Source of the DNA: Alteromonas sp. ASW11-130
GTDB lineage: Bacteria > Pseudomonadota > Gammaproteobacteria > Enterobacterales > Alteromonadaceae
Length of the DNA: 64,000 nucleotides
Assembly: GCF_026183735.1 (NCBI RefSeq)
Contig: NZ_JAPFRE010000027.1
Span: 203,703-267,702 of the forward strand
Direction: 5' to 3'
Of this stretch, positions 1-12,747 are shown one piece after another. The notes beneath the pieces are model-generated. The model searched no databases and had not been told where the DNA came from. It saw only the letters and a program-made list of their open reading frames with translations. The translations under genes and the position numbers were made by a program. The first letter of the stretch is position 1. Every line of letters begins with the position of its first letter.

Positions 1-564
1 GAGCCAAAATTTGGTGATGATCAGATGCGTATTGATTTTGACGATCCCCTAACTGACGAGGTTGCTACCTCAGGCGCAGAAGAAAAACATCATCAAGAAA
101 GCAAATTAGAAAACAATGAAAAGCCGACTTTACCAGAACAGGAAGTATTGGTTCTGAACGTTAAAGCTGCTGAAGACGCGCCTATTTCTGGTGCGGCGCT
201 GTTACCTATGTTGCTAACCCTCGGTTTTAAATTTGGTGAACAAGATATTTTTCATCGCCACGTAAACTCTAATGGTAAAGGCCCAGTATTATTTTCGCTG
301 GCAAATATGTTTAAACCAGGTGTGTTTGATATCGATAACCTTGAAACCTTCACTACACAAGGCGTATCTTTGTTTATGATTTTACCTATAGAGGGCGATG
401 CTCATCAGGTTTTTAATATGATGCATAATGCCGCCCGCAAAATTGCAGATGAGTTTGGTGCTCAGGTGCTAGATGGTCGCCGGAGTATAATGACAAAGCA
501 AGGTCTGCAGCAATACATTGAACGTATCCGGGATTTTGAACGCTTGCGTATGATAAATCGCTAA
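1..564 (+). CDS. zipA: Cell division protein ZipA, C-terminal part (5' end outside window)
   Basis: ZipA tethers FtsZ to the inner membrane at the division septum. The reading frame is open from base 1, so the N-terminal membrane anchor and most of the linker lie upstream of the window. What remains is an acidic, charged linker (first ~45 residues) followed by the globular FtsZ-binding domain of ~140 residues, with the family pattern LNVKAAEDAPISG, then GFKFGEQDIFHRH and FSLANMFKPG. An ATG at base 25 is internal, not the start. ligA follows 47 bases downstream on the same strand, the usual gammaproteobacterial zipA-ligA order. The assignment is firm; only completeness is limited. Confidence 0.93.
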   Translation, partial: EPKFGDDQMRIDFDDPLTDEVATSGAEEKHHQESKLENNEKPTLPEQEVLVLNVKAAEDAPISGAALLPMLLTLGFKFGEQDIFHRHVNSNGKGPVLFSLANMFKPGVFDIDNLETFTTQGVSLFMILPIEGDAHQVFNMMHNAARKIADEFGAQVLDGRRSIMTKQGLQQYIERIRDFERLRMINR

Positions 565-611
565 GTATACAAATCTTATTTCAGTAAACACTTTTATTAA
601 TCGGTAACTAA

Positions 612-3178
<2,567 letters not shown>

Positions 3179-3218
3179 AGCGACTTCTTAACCACGCATC
3201 AGGGAGAAAAGTAAAGGA

Positions 3219-5597
3219 ATGCAAAAAGTCACACTTTGGCTAGTAGGGTTTTGTGCGAGCACAATGTCGGCCACTTGGTGGCCGGTGCTTCCATCGTTAT
3301 CTGTTTGTTTGCTATTCGTTGCCATCAGCAGTGCTTCTTTAATTACCCTTTTTCGTTCCGTATATGCTTGTTTACCATCAAACTGGCTAAAAAGATTTCA
3401 ATTTAATAATAGCCTGGCGGTCATGTTGCTGATCACCCTCAATGGAGTTGCTATCGGAACATTCTGGATGGCGAGTGTAGGGCATTGGTATACCAGTTGG
3501 CAACAAACGGTATACAAATTTAAAAATGATGTCGCTTTGGTGGGCAAGGTGCTAAGTATTTCTTCCAATGAAAACTATAGCAAACTGATATTGAAGGTTA
3601 ATCAATTTGACGGTAAAGCCACCTTTATTGCACCAAAGGTTATTTTGTATTGGTATGATCCAAATCTACGTTTTCATCGGCACGAAGAGGTCAAATTAGT
3701 AGCAAAGCTCAAACCAGCGTATGGCCTTGCAAATCCCGGCAGTTTGCCCAAGCAACGTTGGCTGTTAAGCCAGTCAATCGTGGCGACAGGAAATATAAGT
3801 AAGCGTGCAAATGTACACTTACTATCGCCGGCTACTTCGCTGCACGCCAAAGTGAATGAATTTATTGATGGCAGTCACCTACGCAATGAAAGGTGGTTAA
3901 AAGCATTACTAATCGGTAATCGGGATAATTTATCTAAGGAAGATTGGGAAAGACTCCAACTAACAGGTACCGCTCATCTCTTTAGTATTTCAGGCTTACA
4001 TATTGGAATACTATTCGCGTGGTGCTACGGCGCGCTCGCGCTATTAATTACACTTTTACAAAAGTGTGCTATCAATCGTTCACCTCAATTAAATTCGACC
4101 ACATATTTGCTCTGGCCCCTTATTATGCTAACGGGCGGATACGCCATTTTCGCCACTGCGGCGTTACCAGTAGTGCGCGCATGGTTGCTAATATCACTGT
4201 ATTTATTACTTCAAAATTCACGCGTTTATTGGAGTGGGATGGAAAAAGCATTAATCATGATTTCCAGTTGCATCATAATTTTCCCGCTATCGCTTTTTAG
4301 TGCATCCTTTTACCTGAGCGTTGGTGCTGTCGTCATTATCTGGTTTTTGCTATGGCGCTTTAACACGGATTTAGCAACTTACTTTAAAAAGTTAAAACAA
4401 CTTGTTCTTTTGCAATTTTTCTTATGTTGGTTAATGCTGCCGCTAAGCGTTCTCTGGTTTGGTCAGATAAGCTGGGTAGCGCCTATTGCGAACTTAATGT
4501 TGGTACCGCTATTTACGTTAGCACTGCCTTTTTTGCTAATCGCGCTGATAGTAGATTATAGCTTCCCAGACGGATTGCTTGGGTTGCTATCCTTGGCAGA
4601 TCAGTTAATGGAGTGGGTGATCTCGGTTATTATTCTCGTCGCAACCTATGCTCCTACCAGTACTCTCTCTTCTTTTCCCGTGTCTACAGCTACTTTTCTA
4701 TTAATCGGCGCGCTATTGAGTTTGTTGCCGCCATTTCCTCATAAACGAATAATGATAGTGATAAGTTGCATTCCGTCAGTCGCGTTTTTCATTCCCCCAT
4801 CTCCCCATAGCTGGAAACTACATGTTTTCGATGTCGGGCAAGGTACAGCTATGGGAATATCCAAAGGAGACAGGTCGATATTATTTGATACCGGGGCGGC
4901 ATTCGAGGGACGCTTTAATATGATGCAACAGGTTATTATCCCCGCTTTAAAAGCGCTACAAATTAACCATGTAGATATGCTTTTCATCAGTCACAATGAT
5001 AATGACCATGCTGGCGGCAAAGCCGCGTTTATTGACTATTTTAGTCAAAATAGCGCAGTGTCACCGCAAATTTTTTCTCCTGATTCTGGTTGTTTTGCAG
5101 GCAAGGAGTGGAGGTGGCAGAATCTCACAATAAATGCTATATGGCCTACTTACGTAGGTGAATCGGGTAACAATTTTTCCTGTGTACTCAGCATATCCGA
5201 TCTTAAATTTACAATACTGATGCCAGGTGATATTGAACGAACTGCGGAATACGATCTGCTGTATCTCCAAAAAAATGTAAAGGCAGATATACTTATCTCT
5301 CCACATCACGGCAGCTCGACTTCGTCAACCAACATATTTGTAAAGAGAGTGGCGCCGAAATTGGTCGTTCATACTACCGGCTTTATGAACCGCTGGAACT
5401 TTCCTGCAAAAGAAGTTGTTGCGCGTTATAGTCACATAGGGGCAAAACAACTGACTAGCAGTGATCAGGGATACCTACAGATAAACATGAATAAAAAGGA
5501 AATAGAGGTGAGAAGTTTCAGACAATTTTTTGAGAATCGGTGGTATTTACAGCAGATAAATATGGTTAAACCTTTTCCTGTGCCGCTAGTGTATTGA
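3219..5597 (+). CDS. comEC: ComEC/Rec2-type DNA internalization channel
   Basis: Inner-membrane channel that moves one strand of incoming DNA into the cytoplasm during natural transformation. Of 792 residues, the N-terminal hydrophobic segments are followed by an OB-like DUF4131 region (about 90-180), the multi-spanning competence domain (about 220-500, starting near GTAHLFSISGLHIG), and from about residue 530 a metallo-beta-lactamase-like domain with HVFDVGQG, ISHNDNDHAGG and SPHHGSSTSS. The metal-binding His/Asp residues appear intact, so the nuclease-like domain may be active. It lies directly upstream of msbA (85-base gap), as in many gammaproteobacteria. Confidence 0.93.
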   Translation: MQKVTLWLVGFCASTMSATWWPVLPSLSVCLLFVAISSASLITLFRSVYACLPSNWLKRFQFNNSLAVMLLITLNGVAIGTFWMASVGHWYTSWQQTVYKFKNDVALVGKVLSISSNENYSKLILKVNQFDGKATFIAPKVILYWYDPNLRFHRHEEVKLVAKLKPAYGLANPGSLPKQRWLLSQSIVATGNISKRANVHLLSPATSLHAKVNEFIDGSHLRNERWLKALLIGNRDNLSKEDWERLQLTGTAHLFSISGLHIGILFAWCYGALALLITLLQKCAINRSPQLNSTTYLLWPLIMLTGGYAIFATAALPVVRAWLLISLYLLLQNSRVYWSGMEKALIMISSCIIIFPLSLFSASFYLSVGAVVIIWFLLWRFNTDLATYFKKLKQLVLLQFFLCWLMLPLSVLWFGQISWVAPIANLMLVPLFTLALPFLLIALIVDYSFPDGLLGLLSLADQLMEWVISVIILVATYAPTSTLSSFPVSTATFLLIGALLSLLPPFPHKRIMIVISCIPSVAFFIPPSPHSWKLHVFDVGQGTAMGISKGDRSILFDTGAAFEGRFNMMQQVIIPALKALQINHVDMLFISHNDNDHAGGKAAFIDYFSQNSAVSPQIFSPDSGCFAGKEWRWQNLTINAIWPTYVGESGNNFSCVLSISDLKFTILMPGDIERTAEYDLLYLQKNVKADILISPHHGSSTSSTNIFVKRVAPKLVVHTTGFMNRWNFPAKEVVARYSHIGAKQLTSSDQGYLQINMNKKEIEVRSFRQFFENRWYLQQINMVKPFPVPLVY

Positions 5598-5682
5598 ATT
5601 ACACCCAATTTAGCACCATAACCTATGGATTTGATACTTAACACGCTACAATAGCCGCAATGATAGATACAAGTGAGATTTC

Positions 5683-7428
5683 ATGCAGCCAGTAGATCCT
5701 GACGCATACCAGTTAAAACGATTTTTAAACTATTTGCGTGCTTACAAATTGCCTTTTTTTGTTGCCATAATAGGCATGGTTGGTTACTCCGCGGTAGACA
5801 CTTTTGTCATTAGCCAAACAAAAACGTTAATCGATGAATCTTTCGGTCAAAATGATCACGAATTTTTGCGTTTAGCTGCGTATGCAATCGTTCCTTTATT
5901 TGTTATACGTGGTGTGTGTAACTTTATGGGCACTTACACCTTGCGGTGGATTGGCGCTAAAGTGGTAATGCGCATGCGCCAACAGCTATTTGAAAAATAT
6001 ATCCATTTACCCGTATCTTTTCATGATCAGCATTCCACTGGCGCGCTAATCAGTAAAGTTACGTATGACACAGAACAAGTGGCAAATGCTGCAGGAAACG
6101 CATTGCTGACACTTGTTCGCGAAGGTGCTTTGGTAATTGGTTTATTGTTCGTAATGTTTTATTACTCGTGGCAACTTTCCCTAATTTTTCTTCTGATTGG
6201 TCCGATTGTAGCAGTCATCGTAGCATACGTAAGTAAACGATTCCGTACGGTAAGCCGCAGCATACAAACCGCAATGGGCAACCTAACCTCAGCTGTAGAA
6301 CAGGCTGTTAAAGGCCATAAAGTAGTATTAATGTTTGGCGGTCAACAAATCGAACAGAGCAGGTTTGAAGAAAAAAACAATATAAATCGTCAGCAAAATA
6401 TGAAGTTGGCGGTCACCCAAATACTAAGCGTGTCATCTATTCAGGTGATAGCATCCATTGCTTTAGCTGTGGTGCTTTTTATTGCAAGTACGCCCGAAAT
6501 GGTAGAGCGATTAACCGCCGGCGTCTTTACCAATGTCGTTCTCTGTATGGTGATGCTGCTCAAACCTTTAAAGCAACTTACTACTGTGAACAATGAGTTT
6601 CAAAAGGGGATGGCAGCTTGTTCTAGTATTTTTGCAATTCTTGACGAGCGAGATGAAATAGACAAAGGATCGAAAATTGTTTCTAGAGTTGAAGGTAAGA
6701 TTAGGTTTGATGACGTGTCATTCGCCTATCCTGGAAAAACAACCAAAGCATTGAAACATGTTAGCTTTACCATTGAACCAGGGCAGACGGTCGCGCTCGT
6801 TGGTCGTTCGGGAAGCGGAAAATCGACAATTTCTTCGTTACTTACTCGTTTTTATAATCCTCAAGAAGGTGAAATTACGCTAGATGGTAAAGCAATCACT
6901 GACTTTGATTTGAAGAATTTACGAGAACAATTTGCGTTGGTGTCGCAACATGTCGTTCTGTTTAACGATACGATTGCTAATAATATCGCATATGGTACAA
7001 CCGATAACGTAAGTCGCGAGGAAATAGCTCGAGCAGCGAAGATAGCGCACGTGGACGAATTTTTAGCTCAACTTCCCAACGGGTTAGATACGATCGTGGG
7101 TGAAAATGGTTTGATGTTATCGGGCGGACAGCGCCAGCGAATAGCGATAGCGAGAGCCGTACTAACTAATGCGCCAATTCTGATTCTAGACGAAGCGACT
7201 TCAGCTTTAGACACTGAATCTGAACGGTTAATCCAAGATGCGCTAGAAAAGTTGCAACAAAACTGTACCAGTTTAGTAGTGGCACATCGGTTATCGACCA
7301 TTGAAAAGGCTGATCTGATTATGGTGGTAGAGCAGGGCGAAATCATCGAAAGTGGTAAACACGATGAGCTATTGGCTAATGGCGGCCATTATGCGCAATT
7401 GCATGCGCTCCAGTTTGGTGAAAAATAG
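5683..7428 (+). CDS. msbA: Lipid A export ATP-binding/permease protein MsbA
   Basis: Homodimeric ABC exporter that flips core-lipid A across the inner membrane. The 581 residues divide into a six-helix transmembrane domain (about 1-320) and a nucleotide-binding domain. Walker A is GRSGSGKST (around 374-382), the ABC signature is LSGGQRQR (about 479), and Walker B is ILILDEATSALD (about 498). The TAG stop shares its last base with the GTG start of lpxK, so the two genes are translationally coupled, matching the conserved msbA-lpxK operon. Confidence 0.96.
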   Translation: MQPVDPDAYQLKRFLNYLRAYKLPFFVAIIGMVGYSAVDTFVISQTKTLIDESFGQNDHEFLRLAAYAIVPLFVIRGVCNFMGTYTLRWIGAKVVMRMRQQLFEKYIHLPVSFHDQHSTGALISKVTYDTEQVANAAGNALLTLVREGALVIGLLFVMFYYSWQLSLIFLLIGPIVAVIVAYVSKRFRTVSRSIQTAMGNLTSAVEQAVKGHKVVLMFGGQQIEQSRFEEKNNINRQQNMKLAVTQILSVSSIQVIASIALAVVLFIASTPEMVERLTAGVFTNVVLCMVMLLKPLKQLTTVNNEFQKGMAACSSIFAILDERDEIDKGSKIVSRVEGKIRFDDVSFAYPGKTTKALKHVSFTIEPGQTVALVGRSGSGKSTISSLLTRFYNPQEGEITLDGKAITDFDLKNLREQFALVSQHVVLFNDTIANNIAYGTTDNVSREEIARAAKIAHVDEFLAQLPNGLDTIVGENGLMLSGGQRQRIAIARAVLTNAPILILDEATSALDTESERLIQDALEKLQQNCTSLVVAHRLSTIEKADLIMVVEQGEIIESGKHDELLANGGHYAQLHALQFGEK

Positions 7429-8438
7429 TGAGTAAACTTACTCAGGCTTGGTATGAAGGGGCATGGTGGAGTTGGATTTTGTTTCCGTTCGCTGTGATTT
7501 TTTGGCTATTATCATCCTTACGCAGAAAGTGTTATCAAATCGGTATTTTACCCTCCTCAAAACCTGATGCATTTATCATTGTGGTTGGCAATATTTCTGT
7601 GGGTGGCAATGGCAAAACGCCTGTAGTCGTAGAACTGACAAAATGGTTTCAGCAACGGCAAATAGAGGTAGGGGTATTAAGCCGCGGATACGGTGGTTCA
7701 GCTTCTAGTTTCCCGCATAAAGTGAGTAATAATGATTCAGCTATGCTGGTAGGCGATGAACCCAAACTGATCGCTAACCGAACGGGCGTGCCTGTGATAA
7801 TTGATCCAAAGCGCACACGTGGTGCAGCTTATTTAAGAGAAACATACAATTGTAAAGTAATTATTTGTGATGATGGTTTACAGCATTATGCGTTAAAAAG
7901 AGACATGGAGTTGGTGGTTATGGATAATCGCGGGGTAGGAAATGGGAAGTTGCTGCCCATGGGCCCTTTGCGAGAAGGAGCTTGGCGATTAAATACCGTT
8001 GATGCCATTATCCATAATAGTCAGCTAGAAGATAAAAATACCCCCCCGGCGTCCGTGTCTGCCCCACAGTATAGAATGCACTTACAGGGTGATAACTGTA
8101 TAAATGTCTCAGACCCTGATAAGGTTATTAATCTCAAAAATTTTCGACAGCAGTTCGGTGCCTTCACCGCTATGGCAGGCATAGGCTCGCCCAAACGTTT
8201 TTTTAACTATTTGATTCAGCATGGTCTGTCTCCCCAAAAAACACTCAGTTTCTCCGACCATCATCAATTTCAAAAAGCTGATATTCCGCCGGGAGTGGTT
8301 TTGATGACAGAAAAAGATGCGGTAAAAATTGAGACGTTTGGACATGAACAGTGCTGGTATCTACCTATAGAAGCACAACTACCTGACGCTTTTTACCGTT
8401 TGATAGAAAAGACGTTCAGCCAATCACATTATAAGTAG
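7428..8438 (+). CDS. lpxK: Tetraacyldisaccharide 4'-kinase LpxK (GTG start)
   Basis: Phosphorylates the 4' position of the lipid A disaccharide precursor at the inner membrane. The 336-residue length is typical. An N-terminal membrane-associated helix (WSWILFPFAVIFWLLSSL) precedes the P-loop VGNISVGGNGKTP (about 52-64). The motifs SRGYGG and DDGLQHYALKRD are characteristic of LpxK. The start is GTG, overlapping the msbA stop by one base, and no ATG upstream would fit. It is followed nine bases later by the Trm112-like gene and then kdsB. Confidence 0.96.
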   Translation: MSKLTQAWYEGAWWSWILFPFAVIFWLLSSLRRKCYQIGILPSSKPDAFIIVVGNISVGGNGKTPVVVELTKWFQQRQIEVGVLSRGYGGSASSFPHKVSNNDSAMLVGDEPKLIANRTGVPVIIDPKRTRGAAYLRETYNCKVIICDDGLQHYALKRDMELVVMDNRGVGNGKLLPMGPLREGAWRLNTVDAIIHNSQLEDKNTPPASVSAPQYRMHLQGDNCINVSDPDKVINLKNFRQQFGAFTAMAGIGSPKRFFNYLIQHGLSPQKTLSFSDHHQFQKADIPPGVVLMTEKDAVKIETFGHEQCWYLPIEAQLPDAFYRLIEKTFSQSHYK

Positions 8439-8447
8439 AGGTACACC

Positions 8448-8642
8448 ATGGCATTTGATAAAAAACTACTGGATGTTATTGCGTGTCCAGTATGCAAGGG
8501 AAAGTTAATTTTGTTACACGATGGACACTCACTGGTTTGTCGTTTTGATCGATTACAGTATGCCATACAAGACGGTATTCCTGTATTAATTGACGACAAA
8601 GCAAAGCAGCTTTCATTAGACGAATTAGAAGCAATTAAATAA
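8448..8642 (+). CDS. ycaR: Trm112/YcaR family small zinc-binding protein
   Basis: A 64-residue protein of the Trm112/UPF0434 family, found between lpxK and kdsB in many Proteobacteria. It shows the first Cys pair of the family (IACPVCKGKL, CxxC) and the hydrophobic core LVCRFDRLQYAIQDGIPVLI. Eukaryotic Trm112 is a methyltransferase partner; the bacterial role is not settled. The ATG at 8448 is preceded by AGAGG, a good ribosome-binding site. The gene order supports the assignment. Confidence 0.92.
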   Translation: MAFDKKLLDVIACPVCKGKLILLHDGHSLVCRFDRLQYAIQDGIPVLIDDKAKQLSLDELEAIK

Positions 8643-8652
8643 CGGTTATTAC

Positions 8653-9408
8653 ATGAACTTTACAGTCATCATTCCAGCACGTTTTGGCTCCACTCGTTTC
8701 CCCGGAAAACCGCTAGCCGAAATAAATGGAAAGCCCATGTTAATGCATGTGGTCGACAGAGCTCGAGAATCTGGAGCGACGCGAATAATTGTCGCTACTG
8801 ATGATGAACGCATACAACACGTGGTTGATAACGAATGTGAAGTCTGTATGACTTGTTCGTCACATACCTCTGGCACAGAAAGACTGGCTGAAGTGATAAA
8901 GAAGCTTTGCATTGAGGATACTGAAATTATCATCAATGTACAGGGTGATGAGCCATTTGTACCCGCAGTGAATATTCGCCAAGTTGCAGATAATTTGGTC
9001 GCACACAATCCATCCATTGCTACTTTGGCTTGTCCAATTGTCGAGCCTGACGAGGTAGTCAATCCTAACTGTGTAAAAGTGGTGTTGGCTGAAAATAGCA
9101 ATGCGCTCTATTTTTCTCGCGCTATTGTTCCCTATATACGCGGAACCAACTATGCTGATAAAGGGGCCATCGATACTGCTCCATACTTACGCCATATAGG
9201 GTTATACGGCTATACCGCAGGCTATATAAAACAATATGTCGGTTATCAGCCTAGTCATTTGGAGCAGATTGAGTCACTGGAGCAACTCCGCGCGCTTTGG
9301 TATAACGATGTGGTGCATGTCGATATAGCGAAGGAAGCTCCGCCAGTCGGGATTGACACCCCCGAAGATCTAAAAAGGTTATTACAGGAATTGCAGGCAA
9401 ACGCTTAA
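8653..9408 (+). CDS. kdsB: 3-deoxy-manno-octulosonate cytidylyltransferase KdsB
   Basis: Activates Kdo to CMP-Kdo for lipopolysaccharide inner-core synthesis. The 251 residues start with the nucleotidyltransferase signature IIPARFGSTRFPGKPL. VQGDEPF (metal/nucleotide site) and the family motif HIGLYGYTAGYI follow in the expected order. It is part of the comEC-msbA-lpxK-Trm112-kdsB cluster, which groups lipid A maturation and Kdo supply. The start ATG lies ten bases after the preceding stop. Confidence 0.96.
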   Translation: MNFTVIIPARFGSTRFPGKPLAEINGKPMLMHVVDRARESGATRIIVATDDERIQHVVDNECEVCMTCSSHTSGTERLAEVIKKLCIEDTEIIINVQGDEPFVPAVNIRQVADNLVAHNPSIATLACPIVEPDEVVNPNCVKVVLAENSNALYFSRAIVPYIRGTNYADKGAIDTAPYLRHIGLYGYTAGYIKQYVGYQPSHLEQIESLEQLRALWYNDVVHVDIAKEAPPVGIDTPEDLKRLLQELQANA

Positions 9409-9425
9409 ATAGGAAGTAAGATAGC

Positions 9426-10085
9426 ATGAACATAGTTATTACTGGCGCAAACAGAGGAATAGGCCTGGCTTTAGTTAAATACTATAAAGCGCAAGGTCAT
9501 ACAGTATATGGCATCTGCAGAAATAGTAGTGATGAATTGAGACAATGCGGTTGTAACGTGATTGCAGGTGTAGACCTGTCTCGGCCCGAGCTTCTAAATG
9601 AGAAATTGGCTCCTTTAAAAGAGTTAAGCATCGATATTTTAATCAATAACGCGGGTGTGCTAGGAAGAGAATCATTGAATGACTGGGATCCTAATACTAT
9701 TGATTATCAGTTTCGAATTAATGCATTAGGACCACTACTGGTCACCCAAGTTTTACGCAATAGCCTCAATGAAGGCGGTAAAGTGTGTCTGATAAGTAGC
9801 CGTATGGGTTCAATGGGTGACAACGGCTCGGGCGGCTACTATGGTTATCGCATGTCAAAAGCGGCATTAAACGCTATGGGTGTGTCATTAGCGCACGATT
9901 TACGAGCGCAAAATATCGCGGTGGGTATCTTGCACCCGGGGTTTGTTCAAACCGAAATGGTCAACGGCAATGGTGACATTAGCGCTGATACAGCAGCGGA
10001 AAGGCTCGCTGCTCGAATTGAAGAGTTAAACCTGGAAAATAGCGGTCAATTTAAACATTCCAATGGCGATAGTCTACCGTGGTAA
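9426..10085 (+). CDS. C-factor-like short-chain dehydrogenase/reductase
   Basis: A 219-residue SDR oxidoreductase. The cofactor-binding glycine motif is TGANRGIG at the very N-terminus (residues 7-14). NNAG (near residue 75) and the YGYRMSKAA segment provide the catalytic Tyr-Lys pair, and the serine lies in LISSRMGSM. Length and motif spacing resemble the C-factor/CsgA-like subgroup of small SDRs, whose substrates are mostly unknown. It begins 17 bases after kdsB and overlaps the next gene by seven bases, so it probably belongs to the end of this operon. Substrate not assigned. Confidence 0.85.
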   Translation: MNIVITGANRGIGLALVKYYKAQGHTVYGICRNSSDELRQCGCNVIAGVDLSRPELLNEKLAPLKELSIDILINNAGVLGRESLNDWDPNTIDYQFRINALGPLLVTQVLRNSLNEGGKVCLISSRMGSMGDNGSGGYYGYRMSKAALNAMGVSLAHDLRAQNIAVGILHPGFVQTEMVNGNGDISADTAAERLAARIEELNLENSGQFKHSNGDSLPW

Positions 10086-11071
10086 AGCGCTTATTAGCTG
10101 GCGCCGTACTTATATTTGCAGGCATAGCTCAAGCTGAAGAAAATTATCGTTGGGAAAGCTCGCCCTCTATGCCTGTACCACTTCAGGAAATATATCCCGC
10201 CTTATGGAAAGACAGTATTGTTGTTGCGGGCGGACTTGCAGAAGGAAGTGATGGACGCCTGGCTGTGTCGGCCAAGGTCATTCAATTAGAACGTAATGCA
10301 AAAGAATGGAAAGAACTTCCAGAATTACCTGACCCTCGCCATCATGTGATGTTAGTGGCAAAAGATGAGTCCTTATGGGCTTTTGGCGGTTTTGTTGTAA
10401 CTGAAAATGGACAATGGTCGAATACCGATTCCGTATTAGTATTGGACGCTCAGTCGCAACGATGGAGCCAACATAATCCGCTACCGCTAAAATTGTCGGA
10501 ATCTGTAGCAGCCATTCTCAATGGTAATATTCACCTAGCTTCAGGCCGCACCCTTAAAGGAGAAAAAAATGGTCAGTGGGCACACCATGTGGATACAGAT
10601 TGGCACGGTGTTTTTGATCAAAAAAGCGGTGTATGGAAACAACTCCCTCCCGTGCCTACAGCTCGCAATAGTGCGTGTTCGGTCGTTATTGACAATAACT
10701 GGCATGTTATAGGCGGCAGAACAGTTGCAGAAGGCAACGTGGATGTTCACGAGGTATACAACGATAAAACTAAGCAGTGGAATAAACTGTCACCGATGCC
10801 TGAAGCGCGTGCTGGCATTGCATGCTTATCAGATGGGAAGTTTATCTATGTATTTGGGGGCGAATATTTTAGCAATGGTGGCGGACTTTACCCTGATGTT
10901 CTTCGTTACGAAGTGAAACGCGATAGGTGGAAAGTTATCAGTAGTATGCCACAGGCTACGCATGGTCTAGGTGCAGTTTTATGGGGCGAAGATATCTTGG
11001 TTATCGGGGGAGCTGCACAGCCAGGCGCAAAAAAAACAAAAGCAGCAGTATTAAAATTTACAGTCAAATGA
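10079..11071 (+). CDS. Exported kelch-repeat beta-propeller protein
   Basis: 330 residues starting at GTG with a signal peptide (MVKRLLAGAVLIFAGIAQA, probable cleavage after AQA). Six kelch-type blades are seen through their turns: IVVAGG, LWAFGG, IHLASG, WHVIGG, IYVFGG and ILVIGG, which predicts a six-bladed propeller as in NanM mutarotase/epimerase. NanM acts on sialic acid, but no sialic acid genes are nearby, so a sugar-epimerase role is only a possibility. The GTG start lies inside the last codons of the SDR gene (seven-base overlap), implying coupled translation. Periplasmic location is likely. Confidence 0.8.
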   Translation: MVKRLLAGAVLIFAGIAQAEENYRWESSPSMPVPLQEIYPALWKDSIVVAGGLAEGSDGRLAVSAKVIQLERNAKEWKELPELPDPRHHVMLVAKDESLWAFGGFVVTENGQWSNTDSVLVLDAQSQRWSQHNPLPLKLSESVAAILNGNIHLASGRTLKGEKNGQWAHHVDTDWHGVFDQKSGVWKQLPPVPTARNSACSVVIDNNWHVIGGRTVAEGNVDVHEVYNDKTKQWNKLSPMPEARAGIACLSDGKFIYVFGGEYFSNGGGLYPDVLRYEVKRDRWKVISSMPQATHGLGAVLWGEDILVIGGAAQPGAKKTKAAVLKFTVK

Positions 11072-11091
11072 AAGTAAGTTTTTTACTACCA

Positions 11092-11113
11092 TACGGCGCC
11101 TGAACGCGCCGTA
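11092..11113. terminator. Stem-loop between convergent kelch gene and rimO
   Basis: Eight-base perfect inverted repeat TACGGCGC / GCGCCGTA with a six-base loop, placed in the 61-base gap between the two convergent stops. There is no clear T-run after the stem on either strand, so it may be a weak or Rho-assisted terminator. Confidence 0.5.
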
Positions 11114-11132
11114 ATTAGAAACATTAGTTTAC

Positions 11133-12566
11133 TTACTCTGAAGTCTCGTCTTCATCGTATTCTTCAGACAGTACTGCCCATAAGTCATGTTCGTCAGCAT
11201 GGATTATTTCTGCCCACACTCTCTCACCTGGGGTGAGGTGGTACACACCGTTTAGGTGAACGGTGCCATCTACTTCAGGCGCATCTGCATACGTTCGACC
11301 CACAGCACCTTCGCTATCCACGCTATCGATTACAATTTGATATTCGTTACCAATACGTTGTTGCAGACGAGCTTTACTGATTTCGCTTTGAACTTCCATA
11401 AAGCGTGCTAATCGCTGCTGCTTCACATTTTCAGATACCGGATCGGGTAGATCATTTGCTTTAGCACCTTCCACGGGAGAATAGGCAAAACAACCTACTC
11501 TATCTAGCTGTGCCTGTTTAATGAAGTCTAATAACTCTTCGAATTCTTCTTCAGTTTCCCCTGGAAAACCTACGATAAATGTCGAACGAATAATAAGTTG
11601 AGGACATATTTCTCGCCAGCGCTTGATGCGCTCAATCGTACGATCGAAACTACCGGGACGTTTCATTAGCTTTAGAATTCGCTTACTAGCATGTTGAAAA
11701 GGAATATCCAGGTAGGGTAGCAGCTTGCCTTCATTCATTAATGGAATAAGGTCGTCCACATGGGGGTAGGGATAAACATAATGAAGACGTATCCACATAT
11801 CCAGCTCACCGAGCTTTTCACTTAGCTGTTGAATGTGCGCTTTCACAGGCATACCATCCCAAAAACCTGTACGGTGTTTTAAATCAACACCGTAGGCGCT
11901 GGTATCTTGGGAAATCACGAGCAGTTCGTTTACTCCAGCAGCCTTTAAACGTTTGGCTTCATCAAGAATACTCCCCACAGGCCGACTAACCAAATCTCCC
12001 CGCATAGATGGAATAATGCAGAACGTACAGCGGTGATTGCAGCCTTCAGAAATCTTTAAATAAGCGTAATGTCGTGGGGTCAACTTAATCCCATGATCAG
12101 GGATAAGGTCAGAAAAGGGATTATAATCTGGTTTAGGTAAATGCGTGTGCACCTGATTTACCACTTCTTCATAAGCATGGGGACCCGTTACGGCTAACAC
12201 ATTTGGATGAACTTCGCGGATCTCATCATCTTTTATGCCCAAACAACCCGTTACAATGACACGTCCATTTTCCGTTAATGCCTCGCCGATTGTATCCAGC
12301 GACTCTTGCACTGCCGAATCAATGAAGCCACAGGTATTTACAATAACCAAGTCGGCGTCGTTATAGGTAGGTACGACATCATAACCTTCTGTGCGTAACT
12401 GAGTCAGAATACGTTCTGAATCTACCAGATTTTTGGGGCAGCCTAGACTAACAAAACCAATCCGTGTTCCTTGCGCTTCGATATTTCTGGTGCGATTTGC
12501 CTCCAGCACTTTAACTGGCGTTTCAAGTGTAGTGGTTTGGTTTGGAGTAAAGGTTTTGACCGTCAT
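11133..12566 (-). CDS. rimO: Ribosomal protein S12 methylthiotransferase RimO
   Basis: Radical-SAM enzyme that adds a methylthio group to the conserved aspartate of ribosomal protein S12. Three N-terminal cysteines (C43, C79, C108) form the auxiliary cluster, and C176, C180 and C183 in CNHRCTFC bind the radical-SAM cluster. A TRAM domain follows at the C-terminus. The protein has 477 residues; the first ~34 form an extension before [11 protein letters not shown] that the E. coli protein largely lacks, with no alternative Met inside it. Motifs such as [13 protein letters not shown] separate it from MiaB. Monocistronic, divergent from the acetyltransferase gene. Confidence 0.95.
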   Translation of the reverse strand: MTVKTFTPNQTTTLETPVKVLEANRTRNIEAQGTRIGFVSLGCPKNLVDSERILTQLRTEGYDVVPTYNDADLVIVNTCGFIDSAVQESLDTIGEALTENGRVIVTGCLGIKDDEIREVHPNVLAVTGPHAYEEVVNQVHTHLPKPDYNPFSDLIPDHGIKLTPRHYAYLKISEGCNHRCTFCIIPSMRGDLVSRPVGSILDEAKRLKAAGVNELLVISQDTSAYGVDLKHRTGFWDGMPVKAHIQQLSEKLGELDMWIRLHYVYPYPHVDDLIPLMNEGKLLPYLDIPFQHASKRILKLMKRPGSFDRTIERIKRWREICPQLIIRSTFIVGFPGETEEEFEELLDFIKQAQLDRVGCFAYSPVEGAKANDLPDPVSENVKQQRLARFMEVQSEISKARLQQRIGNEYQIVIDSVDSEGAVGRTYADAPEVDGTVHLNGVYHLTPGERVWAEIIHADEHDLWAVLSEEYDEDETSE

Positions 12567-12747
12567 TGTGCCTCGCTGACAACTTGGAATAAGCGTGTGG
12601 TTGTAAAAATCGGCGGATTATACACGAGAGTGACATTAATTACAGCTCTTAAATGTTCAAAAAATCTACAGTATGGAGTTTTGTTATTATCGGTTTAAGT
12701 GGATACAATTGTGCGTTCACATTAAGTATAGGTGTAAGATACTGTTA

